DNA of 64,000 bases, taken from positions 65,010 through 129,009 of the forward strand of contig CAJTSE010000003.1 in the NCBI GenBank assembly GCA_910578815.1. The letters are read 5' to 3'. The position numbers and the translations under genes are program-made. Positions 7,206 to 15,700 of this stretch are shown here, piece by piece. Source of the stretch: an uncultured Acetatifactor sp. (GTDB taxonomy: Bacteria > Bacillota > Clostridia > Lachnospirales > Lachnospiraceae). Every line of letters begins with the position of its first letter. Positions within the stretch are counted from its first letter, which is position 1. Below the pieces are notes generated by a model. It did not search any database and was not told the DNA's origin. It worked only from the letters and a program-made list of their open reading frames with translations.

Positions 7206-8695
7206 AAATTGAAAATCCGATTATCAGGGGATTTTATCCGGACCCCAGTGTTTGTAAAGCAAACGGTAAGTATTACATAGCTTGCAGTTCTTTTCAGTAT
7301 TTTCCGGGAGTACCGATTTTTGAGAGCGAAGACCTGGTAAACTGGAAGCAGGTGGGACATTGTCTGACCAAGCTGGATCAGGTAGAGCTGCATAAAATCA
7401 ACAGCTCAGGCGGAGTATTTGCGCCCACGCTGCGGTATCATGACGGTATTTTTTACATGGTAACCAATAACAATACCTTTGGGCGCAATTTTTATGTGTC
7501 CGCCGATAAAATTGACGGAGACTGGTCCGCCCCCATATTTGTAGATCAGGAAGGGATTGACCCCTCGCTGCTTTTTGACGGGGATAAGGTATATTTTACC
7601 AGCAACGGCTCCGATGAAAACGGCAAAGGCTGCATTTTACAGTGTGAGATTGATATTGGGACGGGGAGGAAGCTGACGGACAGTATTCCTATTTGGTCCG
7701 GAAGCGGAGGAAGATATTTGGAGTCGCCTCATTTGTACCATATCGGAGACTGGTATTATCTTATGGCAGCGGAGGGTGGTACGGAATACGGTCATATGAT
7801 AACCTATGCCAGAAGCCGCCGTCCTTATGGACCTTTTGAAGCTTATCAGGAGAATCCGGTGCTGACAAACCGGAACCTGGGGGGAAACGAAAATGTGATA
7901 CAGGGCATCGGCCATGGGGATTTGATAGAGGATGAGAGTGGAAACTGGTTTATCCTGTGTCTTGGTTTTCGGCAGTCAGGGATCTGGAGTCCCTTTCATC
8001 ATCTGGGTAGAGAAGTGTTTCTGGCGCCGGTGCAGTGGCGGGCAGACGGCTGGTTTACCGCCGGAGACAGAGGAACGGTGGACCGCTGGATGGAGCTGCC
8101 GGTGCGAGCCTTACAGCAGAGCAGGCGGCAATATGACCTTTCCTTTGAGGGTGGATTAAAAGACATGCGGTGGATTTATCTGCGGGACCGCAGGGAAGAA
8201 AACTACAGGGAGGAAGACGGCGGGGTGGTCCTGCGGGGGACGGCGGTTACGCTGAACGAGGCTGACAGCCCTACCTTCGTGGGAGTGCGTCAGTCGGAAT
8301 TTGATACAAGGCTGCGTGTGACGGTATCGGGAGATGCGGCGGAAGCAGGTGTCAGCTTTTACATGGACGAGAGTCAGCATTATGACCTGGCGAGAGTAAG
8401 GGAGAAGGACGGCGTAAAGGTTATACTGCGGCTGCGGATAGGGGATGCGGAAAGCATTGCCGGTGAGGCGGCCGTTCAGGAAGCGGCAGAGCTGGAGGTC
8501 TGTTCCGATGCGGAATGGTATGAGTTTTTCTGCTGTCAGGAAGGCATCAGAAAGAGCCTTGGCAGGGCACGGACTAAGTATCTTTCCTCTGAGGTTGCAG
8601 GTGGCTTTACCGGAGTTGTCATGGGGCTGTATGCCGTGGATGGGAGCGGCCGCTGGGCAAAATTTGAAAAACTGGACTGGAAGCAGGGGGAGTGA
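7202..8695 (+). CDS. glycoside hydrolase family 43 (beta-xylosidase / arabinofuranosidase)
   Basis: 497 residues without a signal peptide, so a cytoplasmic enzyme acting on imported oligosaccharides. An N-terminal five-bladed propeller carries the GH43 triad: Asp14 in FYPDPS (base), Asp120 in GIDPSLL (pKa modulator) and Glu174 in RYLESPHLY (acid). A C-terminal beta-sandwich from about residue 310 is as in the GH43_11/12 xylosidase groups. The expected activity is release of xylose or arabinose from the non-reducing end of xylan-derived oligosaccharides. It overlaps the GNAT gene upstream and is followed by tandem promoter repeats and a GH31 alpha-xylosidase, consistent with a xylan or xyloglucan role. 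Confidence 0.9.
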   Translation: MKIENPIIRGFYPDPSVCKANGKYYIACSSFQYFPGVPIFESEDLVNWKQVGHCLTKLDQVELHKINSSGGVFAPTLRYHDGIFYMVTNNNTFGRNFYVSADKIDGDWSAPIFVDQEGIDPSLLFDGDKVYFTSNGSDENGKGCILQCEIDIGTGRKLTDSIPIWSGSGGRYLESPHLYHIGDWYYLMAAEGGTEYGHMITYARSRRPYGPFEAYQENPVLTNRNLGGNENVIQGIGHGDLIEDESGNWFILCLGFRQSGIWSPFHHLGREVFLAPVQWRADGWFTAGDRGTVDRWMELPVRALQQSRRQYDLSFEGGLKDMRWIYLRDRREENYREEDGGVVLRGTAVTLNEADSPTFVGVRQSEFDTRLRVTVSGDAAEAGVSFYMDESQHYDLARVREKDGVKVILRLRIGDAESIAGEAAVQEAAELEVCSDAEWYEFFCCQEGIRKSLGRARTKYLSSEVAGGFTGVVMGLYAVDGSGRWAKFEKLDWKQGE

Positions 8696-8767
8696 GCCCG
8701 AACATTTGTCGAATTCTTACCGTACTTTTTGTGGGATTTCTAAGGTTTTTTTTAGGGGTATTTATGA

Positions 8768-8913
8768 TATAATGACCTTATTCAAAGCAGGAAACGGCCG
8801 AATGGCCACTCATACCGTAAATGCGAAGCATTTATGGTATAATGACCTTATTCAAAGCAGGAAACGGCCGAATGGCCATCCATACCGTAAATGCGAAGCA
8901 TTTATGGTATAAT
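8768..8913 (+). repeat. tandem 70-bp promoter-hairpin repeat (family D, locus 1)
   Basis: Units 8768-8837 and 8838-8907 differ at two positions; a third begins at 8908 and stops after TATAATTA. Each begins with TATAAT (8768, 8838, 8908; exact 70-bp period), followed by GACCTTATTCAAAGCAGG, the hairpin GGCC-GAAT-GGCC and a 12-bp hairpin TACCGTAAATGC-GAA-GCATTTATGGTA that runs into the next TATAAT. The last box gives an extended -10 (TGGTATAAT) 33 bases before the GH31 start. Related arrays lie at 59401-59547 and, single copy, at 13994-14035. Confidence 0.92.
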
Positions 8914-8945
8914 TATAAAAATCATTCTCAGAATGGAGGAACAGT

Positions 8946-11300
8946 ATGAAATTCAGTAATGGTTGTTGGCTGCAAAAGGAAGGTACTGCGTGTTTTTCGC
9001 CGGCGGAGGTGTATTTTACCAAGGTGGAAGAGGATCAGGTGACGCTTTGCGCCCCCACGGGTAAGATTACCAGCAGGGGTGCTACATTGGGAGGAATTAA
9101 CCTTACGATTCGTATTTCTGCGCCTTATCCGGAGGTGCTGCGTATTCAGACCTTTCATTACATGGGGGTACAGCGCAAGGCTCCTTCCTTTGAGCTTTCC
9201 GCGCCTGAGAGCGGGCTGATGGAGGTTGAGGATACGGAGGAAATGCTGACGGTCAAAAACGGCAGCCTTCGTGTGGAAATTCATAAAGAAAACGGGGCCT
9301 TTGCCTTTTTCCGGGGGGATGAAAAGCTGACATCCAGCGGCGCAAAGGATCTGGCTTATATGAAGACGGACTGGAAGGGTGATTACTATAACCGCAGGCA
9401 GGACGACGCATATATGAGGGAACAGCTTTCGCTGGGTGTGGGAGAACTGATCTATGGTCTGGGAGAACGCTTTGGCGCGTTTGTCAAAAACGGACAGAGC
9501 ATTGACATCTGGAATGAAGACGGGGGTACCAGCACGGAGCAATCTTATAAAAATATTCCCTTTTACCTTTCCAACAGGGGGTATGGCGTGTTTGTGAACC
9601 ATCCGGAGCGGGTTTCCTTTGAAGTGGCCAGTGAGATGGTGACAAAGGTTGGCTTTACCGTTGCCGGAGAAAGTTTGGATTATTTTCTGATTAACGGCCC
9701 TTCCATGAAGGACGTACTGGTTCGGTATACGGATATGACAGGGAAGCCCTCTTTACCTGCGCCCTGGACCTTTGGGCTGTGGCTGTCCACGTCTTTTACT
9801 ACCAATTACGATGAGGCTACCGTAAACAGCTTTGTGGACGGGATGCTGGAGCGGAAGATTCCGCTTTCCGTGTTCCATTTTGACTGTTTTTGGATGAGAG
9901 ATTTTTCCTGGTGTGATTTCGCATGGGATTCCAGGGTGTTTCCTGATCCGGAGGGGATGCTTAAGCGGCTTCATGATAAGGGCCTGAAAATCTGTGTCTG
10001 GATCAACAGCTATGTGGGTCAGGAATCCTCCATTTTTAAAGAAGGGGCAGAGGGCGGTTATTTCCTGAAACGTACCAACGGCGATGTGTGGCAGTGGGAT
10101 ATGTGGCAGCCGGGGCTTGCCATTGTGGATTTTACCAATCCGGAGGCCTGCAAATGGTATGCAGGCAAGCTGGAAGCCTTGATGGACATGGGCGTGGACT
10201 GCTTTAAGACGGACTTTGGCGAGCGGATTCCTACGGACTGTGTGTATTATGACGGCTCGGATCCGGAAAAGATGCACAATTATTATACATATCTCTATAA
10301 CAAGACGGTTTATGATGTGATAAAAAAGAAAAAGGGAGAGAAGGAGGCAGTCCTTTTTGCTCGTTCCGCTACGGTGGGAGGGCAGAAATTTCCTGTGCAT
10401 TGGGGCGGTGACTGCTGGTCCGATTATGAGTCCATGGAAGAGAGCCTGCGTGGCGGACTGTCTCTGACCAGTTCGGGATTCGGCTTTTGGAGCCACGACA
10501 TCGGCGGCTTTGAAAGTACCTCCACACCCGATGTTTACAAAAGGTGGTGTGCCTTTGGCCTGCTTTCCACTCATTCCAGACTTCACGGCTCCACCTCTTA
10601 TCGTGTGCCCTGGGCCTATGATGAGGAAGCCGTGGATGTGGTGCGTTATTTTGCGCAGCTGAAGGTGTCTTTGATGCCCTATTTATACAGAAATGCAGTG
10701 GAGACTTCAAAGACGGGTATTCCCATGATGCGCAGTATGCCGTTGGAATTTCCGGAGGACAGGAATTGTGCATACCTGGCCACACAATATATGCTGGGTG
10801 ATTCTTTGCTGGTGGCTCCGATCTTTAGTGAGGACAGCATGGCGGAATATTATCTGCCGGAGGGAATCTGGACCAATTATCTTACTGGTGAGGAAAGAGA
10901 AGGCGGAAAGTGGTACCGGGAAAAGCATGGTTATCTGAGCATCCCTCTTTATGTAAAGGAAGGCAGCATCGTGGCAAACGGCGCCCATAATGAGAACGCG
11001 GTTTATGATTACGCCGACGGTGTAACCTTCAGGGTGTACCGCGTAAAGGACGGCCAGACCTTGAACTCCTTTGTTTATGATGAGAATGCGGGAGCGGCAT
11101 CTCAGGTTTCCGTTACAAGAAACGGGAATACCTGCAGGATCAAAGTAACTGCCGGCAAGCCCTGCACGGTAAAGCTGATGAATGTAACACAGCCCGTTAA
11201 GGCTGCGGATGCAGAGCGTGAGCTGCCATATCAAATGGAAGATGGAAAGCATTTGACGATCAGCTTTGCAGGCAGCGGAGAGGCTGAAATATTGTTTTGA
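8946..11300 (+). CDS. GH31 alpha-xylosidase (YicI type)
   Basis: 784 residues, close to YicI of E. coli. The (beta/alpha)8 barrel carries the nucleophile Asp423 in FKTDFGERIP and the acid/base Asp488 in HWGGDCWSD; RSATVGGQKFPVHWGG and GFWSHDIGGFE are near-identical to the YicI family blocks. It should release alpha-linked xylose from isoprimeverose-like ends of xyloglucan fragments. There is no signal peptide, so it acts in the cytoplasm. The start follows TGGAGGAAC. The three TATAAT boxes of the upstream repeat array make it likely that it has its own transcription. It is followed by a strong terminator-like hairpin at 11429. Confidence 0.93.
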   Translation: MKFSNGCWLQKEGTACFSPAEVYFTKVEEDQVTLCAPTGKITSRGATLGGINLTIRISAPYPEVLRIQTFHYMGVQRKAPSFELSAPESGLMEVEDTEEMLTVKNGSLRVEIHKENGAFAFFRGDEKLTSSGAKDLAYMKTDWKGDYYNRRQDDAYMREQLSLGVGELIYGLGERFGAFVKNGQSIDIWNEDGGTSTEQSYKNIPFYLSNRGYGVFVNHPERVSFEVASEMVTKVGFTVAGESLDYFLINGPSMKDVLVRYTDMTGKPSLPAPWTFGLWLSTSFTTNYDEATVNSFVDGMLERKIPLSVFHFDCFWMRDFSWCDFAWDSRVFPDPEGMLKRLHDKGLKICVWINSYVGQESSIFKEGAEGGYFLKRTNGDVWQWDMWQPGLAIVDFTNPEACKWYAGKLEALMDMGVDCFKTDFGERIPTDCVYYDGSDPEKMHNYYTYLYNKTVYDVIKKKKGEKEAVLFARSATVGGQKFPVHWGGDCWSDYESMEESLRGGLSLTSSGFGFWSHDIGGFESTSTPDVYKRWCAFGLLSTHSRLHGSTSYRVPWAYDEEAVDVVRYFAQLKVSLMPYLYRNAVETSKTGIPMMRSMPLEFPEDRNCAYLATQYMLGDSLLVAPIFSEDSMAEYYLPEGIWTNYLTGEEREGGKWYREKHGYLSIPLYVKEGSIVANGAHNENAVYDYADGVTFRVYRVKDGQTLNSFVYDENAGAASQVSVTRNGNTCRIKVTAGKPCTVKLMNVTQPVKAADAERELPYQMEDGKHLTISFAGSGEAEILF

Positions 11301-11343
11301 TTCCGCCGCATTTTAACAATGCACCCAGATTTATATGATAAAT

Positions 11344-11417
11344 GTAACAGTTCAGACCTTCCGCATACGAGTAACAGCCGGCTGGCACCGTCAATTTGCT
11401 GGAGGCTGAACTGTTAC
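11344..11417 (+). repeat. 74-bp palindromic element (family E, complete copy)
   Basis: Ends are perfect 12-bp inverted repeats, GTAACAGTTCAG and CTGAACTGTTAC. The centre contains GTAACAGCCGGCTGGC and CAATTTG. A second full copy in the opposite orientation lies at 31632-31704 (about three quarters identical) and a left half at 2838-2873. It has no coding capacity and resembles a small non-autonomous or REP-like element. Confidence 0.7.
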
Positions 11418-11428
11418 TGACAAATTTT

Positions 11429-11477
11429 AAAATACACGAAAAATTATTGACAAACGATAATTCTTCGTGTATTTTTT
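11429..11477 (+). terminator. rho-independent terminator of the GH31 gene, overlapping a possible promoter
   Basis: AAAATACACGAA pairs with TTCGTGTATTTT, and inside it AATTATTG pairs with CGATAATT, giving an almost continuous 20-bp stem with loop ACAAA and a tail of six T. The same DNA also contains TTGACA (11447-11452) and TATTTT (11470-11475) at 17-bp spacing, so it could double as a promoter for the next gene. The hairpin is symmetric and could also terminate in the other direction. Confidence 0.65.
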
Positions 11478-11483
11478 ATGTAT

Positions 11484-11512
11484 ACACAATTATCGAAAAA
11501 CGATAATTGTGT
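11484..11512 (+). promoter_or_regulatory. 12-bp perfect inverted repeat, operator-like
   Basis: ACACAATTATCG, five A, CGATAATTGTGT. Its core, ATTATCG-N5-CGATAAT, is the same as the core of the hairpin 46 bp upstream (ATTATTG-N5-CGATAAT at 11443-11461) apart from one base. Two matching dyads around the possible promoter start are what a dimeric repressor site pair would look like. The membrane protein gene begins 73 bases downstream. Confidence 0.45.
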
Positions 11513-11584
11513 TGACTGCCACAGGATTGTAAGCCGAATAGGACTTGAGCATGTACGATCAGGCAGTGCAGAAACGGAGGCAAT

Positions 11585-12502
11585 ATGGAGTATATTACTT
11601 TTCCCTGGGAGCAGGCAGGAATTTGCCTGAGAAAATTATCCTTGGCGGGAGCGGCAGGGAATGCGGCAGCCTGGATGTTATATGCTGTGTTGGGAAGCAG
11701 TCCGCTGATCTGCTGGGGGCTGCTTGCCCTGCGCAGAAAAGTAAGCAGGGCGGATTTGCTGCTGTTGCTTTTAAGTCCGGTGCTGTTTTCAGGTCTTTGG
11801 TTTTTTATCAATCCCTCTTATCTGGAGGTGTACCTGTTTCCGGCCGGCTTGCAAAGCGCGGGGAAATGCGCGTTTGCCGTGTCCATAGACAGTGTGCTGT
11901 TAAGCTGGCTGCTGCTTCGATTTTTGGGGAACGGCATCAAGGCAGGAAGGAAGCGCCTGCTGCGCAGCCTGGAGCTTCTGCTGGGGGTTTATGCAGCGCT
12001 GACTTTGACAGCGGTTTTGTTTCAGGGGGGAGCAGAACTTTTGGAGGACTGGAAAGGGGTGGGGATGAACGTGACGGGGACGGACTGGAAATGGATCTCG
12101 GACCAGCCGCTGGCAGAAGTATCGGATAGGAGCCTTAACTTAAGCCGCTTATTCCTGATTGTACAGACGACCTGCCGGTACTTGCCGGAAATACTGGAAT
12201 CCGTTCTATGCGCGGCGGGGATCCGCTTCCTGTATAGCTGTGAGCAGGACAGCTTTCATGAGAAGAGTCTGGGGCGGCTGCAGGAATTAAAAAAGATAAG
12301 CGGATATTTTCTGGGGGTGATACTGGGAAGTAATATATGCGTTAATCTGCTGCAGCTGCCTTTTGCAGGATATATCTACAGCAGTAATTATGCTTTTGTT
12401 TTTCCTTTCCGACAGGTGATCGTGATGCTGGGATTGATATTGTTGTCACGATTCTGGCTGGAGAGCAAGAGGCTGCAGGAAGACAATAAGCTGTTTATTT
12501 AG
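11585..12502 (+). CDS. multi-spanning membrane protein, unknown function
   Basis: 305 residues with about six to seven hydrophobic segments (for example around 20-45, 55-78, 95-115, 128-148, 235-262 and 275-295), rich in Leu. The C-terminal part, with a last membrane helix and then RFWLESKRLQEDNKLFI, resembles the end of DUF2975-type proteins, which are commonly encoded beside a small Cro-type regulator as here. That resemblance is weak and the N-terminal two thirds do not fit a family I know. The start follows CGGAGG. The gene sits downstream of paired dyads (11443-11512), which may be its control region. Confidence 0.6.
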   Translation: MEYITFPWEQAGICLRKLSLAGAAGNAAAWMLYAVLGSSPLICWGLLALRRKVSRADLLLLLLSPVLFSGLWFFINPSYLEVYLFPAGLQSAGKCAFAVSIDSVLLSWLLLRFLGNGIKAGRKRLLRSLELLLGVYAALTLTAVLFQGGAELLEDWKGVGMNVTGTDWKWISDQPLAEVSDRSLNLSRLFLIVQTTCRYLPEILESVLCAAGIRFLYSCEQDSFHEKSLGRLQELKKISGYFLGVILGSNICVNLLQLPFAGYIYSSNYAFVFPFRQVIVMLGLILLSRFWLESKRLQEDNKLFI

Positions 12503-12509
12503 GGGATGA

Positions 12510-12608
12510 GATTGAAAATAAAAATTTTTAATCGCGAGATTTGTGTCTGCGCGTTGCTTGCCACAAACTCATCATGAGCAGAAAAACAGCGCAGAAATGG
12601 AGATAATT
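12510..12608 (+). repeat. diverged hairpin leader (family A, copy 4)
   Basis: The order of parts matches the aroK leader: a hairpin GATTGAAAAT/ATTTTTAATC, then GAGATTTGTG pairing with CACAAACTC around GCGCGT, then a purine-rich stretch before the ATG. Bases that differ from the other copies keep pairing in the stem. The copy ends at the start codon of the Cro-type regulator. Confidence 0.6.
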
Positions 12609-12857
12609 ATGGGAATACGGATTTATCTGGATGAGCTTCTGCGAGCACGCCATATGACATCCAAAGAGCTGTGCAGGCTGGTAGATATAACGGAGGCAAA
12701 TTTGTCCATTCTCCGCAGTGGAAAGGCAAAGGGAGTGCGTTTTGGCACCATTAACAGGATCTGTTATTATCTGCAGTGCGATGTAGGGGATATTTTGAAA
12801 TTTGACGGTAAGCTGGAGGAAGACGGGCCGGAGGGGGAGCCGGAGCAGGCGGACTGA
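12609..12857 (+). CDS. small Cro/C1-type helix-turn-helix regulator (YozG-like)
   Basis: 82 residues. The sequence IYLDELLRARHMTSKELCR, ITEANLSILRSGKAKGVRF and INRICYYLQCDVGDIL is the complete five-helix XRE fold; the phrase LQCDVGDIL is diagnostic of the YozG/HTH_26 group. These proteins usually act as repressors of a neighbouring membrane-protein gene. ATG 12609 follows GGAG at six bases. It lies 106 bases after the membrane protein gene. Its binding site could be the ATTATYG-N5-CGATAAT dyads upstream of that gene; this is inference from position only. Confidence 0.85.
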   Translation: MGIRIYLDELLRARHMTSKELCRLVDITEANLSILRSGKAKGVRFGTINRICYYLQCDVGDILKFDGKLEEDGPEGEPEQAD

Positions 12858-12973
12858 AAGGCAGAGGGGCAGGAAGATGCGGATGCAGGCGGCAAGGAAA
12901 AACCGTGGGAGGCAGAAATCGGGGTCGAATATGGGCTTCTAAAGAGGCGTCAAAGGACAGAGGGAATGGGAGT

Positions 12974-13957
12974 ATGAAAAAGATTGAGGATAGGAACAGT
13001 ATAATAATCAAGGCGAACCTGCCAGCCGGGCAGGGAAGGAAAACGGACAGCCTTAAAAAGAGCAGAGTAAAGAGGTGCTTTGCCCTGATTGCAGCGCTTT
13101 CAGCCTGTGCTTTTTCCGGATGCAGCCTTGCTTTGAAAGAGGCCGAAACACGGAATTTAGAGGAGGACAGGCTGGTGGGAGTGTTTGTAACAATGCAGCA
13201 CCTGGACAACGGCACACCGGAGTTTGTGATGAATTCCGCGGGAGAAATTGTCATAAAGGAAAACAGGGAAGGAATTCCCGGCAAACTTATCCTTGATGAG
13301 GCAGGTCCGTATAAGGTGGTTTTTGAGGGAATAGAGGGGTATGGAATATACAGCGTCAAGGTACGGGATGAAGCGTTGGGAGGTGATTGCTATTATGGAA
13401 TCGGGGATGATGCTTTTTCGGATACGTATTGGCAGACGGGGGAAAAGGACATTATTGAGACAACTATCTATGTAAGCCGGGAGGGGCCGGACTGCTTTTA
13501 TTTTAATCCCGTTTATCAGACGGCGCAGGGGGAAACTTACATGCAGCCGGGGAACGGATTATCATTTACCGAAAAGACGGAAGGAGTATCCTTTACCCAT
13601 ACCTTGTCGCAGGATAAAAAGATTACGGAGGACGGTCGGGAATCCGTATCCGGCAGCAGTTTTACAATACATGTTTCTTTTGCGGAGACGCCGGCGGCTT
13701 ATCGTCTGCTGTTTTTGACGGAAGATAACAGTGTGGAGCAGGTTATGACAGGAGAAGAACTCTTGAAAACTGTAGAGAACGGGCAATGGGAGCTGAGGAT
13801 TCCTGATGAGACGGCTTATTTGATTTTGGAGCAGGAAAACGAACGGGGAGAGATTACACGCATTTTCTGCGACAGAGGGGAAGAAAGCCTGGAATTTCTG
13901 CAGTCCTTGGGCGGTGGGATTCTGGCGAAGCAGCAAATGAGCCTGTGCTGGGAGTAG
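12974..13957 (+). CDS. predicted lipoprotein, unknown function
   Basis: 327 residues. After a long positively charged N-terminus (about 30 residues) comes a hydrophobic stretch FALIAALSACAFSGC with a lipobox-like AFSGC, so the mature protein probably starts at that cysteine and sits on the outer face of the membrane. The rest is beta-rich with no motif I recognise; two segments about residues 50-200 and 200-320 may be separate domains. The start at 12974 follows GGGAG; an upstream in-frame start at 12905 is possible. It lies between a regulator and a glycosyltransferase but has no obvious functional tie to either. Confidence 0.6.
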   Translation: MKKIEDRNSIIIKANLPAGQGRKTDSLKKSRVKRCFALIAALSACAFSGCSLALKEAETRNLEEDRLVGVFVTMQHLDNGTPEFVMNSAGEIVIKENREGIPGKLILDEAGPYKVVFEGIEGYGIYSVKVRDEALGGDCYYGIGDDAFSDTYWQTGEKDIIETTIYVSREGPDCFYFNPVYQTAQGETYMQPGNGLSFTEKTEGVSFTHTLSQDKKITEDGRESVSGSSFTIHVSFAETPAAYRLLFLTEDNSVEQVMTGEELLKTVENGQWELRIPDETAYLILEQENERGEITRIFCDRGEESLEFLQSLGGGILAKQQMSLCWE

Positions 13958-13993
13958 TGCTCTGTTTTTGTGTACAAATACAGGGGCATATGC

Positions 13994-14035
13994 TATAATG
14001 ACTTTATTTGAGGCAGAAAACGGTCGAATGGCGAT
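13994..14035 (+). repeat. single diverged copy of the promoter-hairpin repeat (family D, locus 3)
   Basis: TATAATGACTTTATTTGAGG then CAGAAAACGGTCGAATGGCGA matches the first 42 bases of the 70-bp units at 8768 and 59401. The second hairpin is missing; the ATG of the glycosyltransferase gene comes directly after. The TATAAT would place the transcript start near 14006, only about 30 bases before the ATG. Confidence 0.75.
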
Positions 14036-15616
14036 ATGAAATGTAAATGGAAAATACAGTTAAAGAATAAAACCCGAATCATTTTTTTTATATTGATGGC
14101 TGCAGGAATTGCCGCCCGAATGATCGGCTTTGGCGTGATTCCCGGCGATATTAATCAGGATGAAGCATTTGCGGGCTATCAGGCCTATTCCATGCTGCAT
14201 TACGGCGTGGATTCGGCAGGGTATCGTTTCCCGGTATATTTGTATACCTGGGGAAGCGGAATGAGTGCGCTAAATTCCTATCTTATGATGCCGTTTATGG
14301 CAGTATTTGGGGTAAAGGTTTGGGTGATTCGGCTGCCGCAGCTGATTGTGTCCTGTCTGACCCTGTGGGTGATATATCTGCTGGTCAAAAGGATGTTTCA
14401 TGAAAAGATTGCTTTATTTGCCCTGTTTTTGCTGGCAGTCTGTCCCTGGCATATTGCGATGTCCCGCTGGGGATTGGATGCGAATCTTGCGCCAGGCTTT
14501 TTAATTTTTGCTTTGTATTTTTATGTGAGAGGTCTGGAAAATTCAAGGTTTTTAATGCTTTCCTCCCTGATGTACGGTCTTTCTTTATACTGTTATGCAA
14601 CGGTTTGGACTATTGTGCCATTTCTAATACTTTTTGAGTTCCTGTATGGAATATACTTAAAGAAAATCCGTATCGACAAATACGTGATTCTGTCTGTTTT
14701 GATCCTGGGCGTGATGGCTCTGCCGTTGATTTTATTCCTGCTGGTAAACATGGAGATTATTCCGGAGATCTGCCTGCCGTTTCTTTCTGTTCCTAAGATC
14801 CTGTACATGCGGAATGACGAGATGTTTTCGGGGAATATTTTGACAAGAGTAAAAGAAGTGTGGCATCTCATGAAGATACAGTCGGACAATATTCCGCTTA
14901 ACGGTACGGAAGAGTACGGAATTTATTATGCCGGCACCTTATCGTTTTTCCTGCTGGGAGTCTACCGCTGTGTGAGGACAAGCCTGAAGAAAATTCCCAA
15001 AAGAGAATTTGCGCCTGAAATATTGCTGCTTCTTCAGGTGGCGGGAGGAATTATGCAGGGATTGCTGCAGGTTCGTACGAATATTAACCGCAATAATATT
15101 CTGTTTATTCCCATGGTGATTACGGCCGCTTTGGGTGTGTACTGGCTTTTTGAACTGATTAATATCAAGGAGCTGATTCTGCCGGTTATATATTATCTGG
15201 TGATGTTTATCGGATTTGAAGTTTACTATTTTACGGATTATAAGGAGCTGACGGATTATTATTTCTGCCGGGGGCTTACGGATGCGGTGGAAGAAGCGGT
15301 GAGCTATGAGGGCCCGATTTACTACAGCCGGGGAATCGAACATCCCAGAATCCTGTTTCTTGCGAAAGAGAATGTTTGGGATTTTATGGATTCAGTGGAA
15401 TATTATGTGTATCCCAGTCCTTATCTGGAGGCAAAGTCCTTTGGGCGTTTCAGCTGTGATTTTGATCCGGAGGTGCCGGATGCCGATGCAACGTATATAT
15501 TGGGCAGGAATGCGGACTGGGAGCTGTATGAGCAAAAGGGCTTTGTTGTTCATCGCTATGACTGGTTTGCGGTGGCCCATCATCCAGACAATGAACAGGA
15601 AGATCAGCGACGTTAA
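14036..15616 (+). CDS. GT-C fold glycosyltransferase (GT39/ArnT-like membrane protein)
   Basis: 526 residues with about 10-12 membrane segments. The first extracellular loop holds INQDEAFAGYQAYSML, with Asp42-Glu43 as the acidic motif of lipid-phosphate-sugar-dependent GT-C transferases of the PMT/ArnT class. The RWGLDANLAPGF loop after the third segment is also typical. It would move a sugar from a polyprenyl-phosphate donor to an acceptor outside the membrane; donor and acceptor are unknown. It has almost no ribosome binding site: the start follows the repeat element GGTCGAATGGCGAT. A similar large membrane protein of the DUF6044 type is at 29733. Confidence 0.75.
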   Translation: MKCKWKIQLKNKTRIIFFILMAAGIAARMIGFGVIPGDINQDEAFAGYQAYSMLHYGVDSAGYRFPVYLYTWGSGMSALNSYLMMPFMAVFGVKVWVIRLPQLIVSCLTLWVIYLLVKRMFHEKIALFALFLLAVCPWHIAMSRWGLDANLAPGFLIFALYFYVRGLENSRFLMLSSLMYGLSLYCYATVWTIVPFLILFEFLYGIYLKKIRIDKYVILSVLILGVMALPLILFLLVNMEIIPEICLPFLSVPKILYMRNDEMFSGNILTRVKEVWHLMKIQSDNIPLNGTEEYGIYYAGTLSFFLLGVYRCVRTSLKKIPKREFAPEILLLLQVAGGIMQGLLQVRTNINRNNILFIPMVITAALGVYWLFELINIKELILPVIYYLVMFIGFEVYYFTDYKELTDYYFCRGLTDAVEEAVSYEGPIYYSRGIEHPRILFLAKENVWDFMDSVEYYVYPSPYLEAKSFGRFSCDFDPEVPDADATYILGRNADWELYEQKGFVVHRYDWFAVAHHPDNEQEDQRR

Positions 15617-15700
15617 GGTTAGGCAGACAAGGAATTTATTTGGCGAAATGTGAGCGGGACAGCATACGTTTCACCCTGACAGGAAAGGCGGGTGGTCAGA

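Noticed and set aside
8768..8913. Tandem repeats considered as a CRISPR array
   Set aside because: The units are 70 bp and identical along their whole length with no variable spacers, and no cas genes are present.
11545..12129. Overlapping plus-strand frame in the membrane protein gene
   Set aside because: The frame beginning at 11585 has a good ribosome binding site and coherent membrane helices; the other frame is Gly/Arg-rich without pattern.
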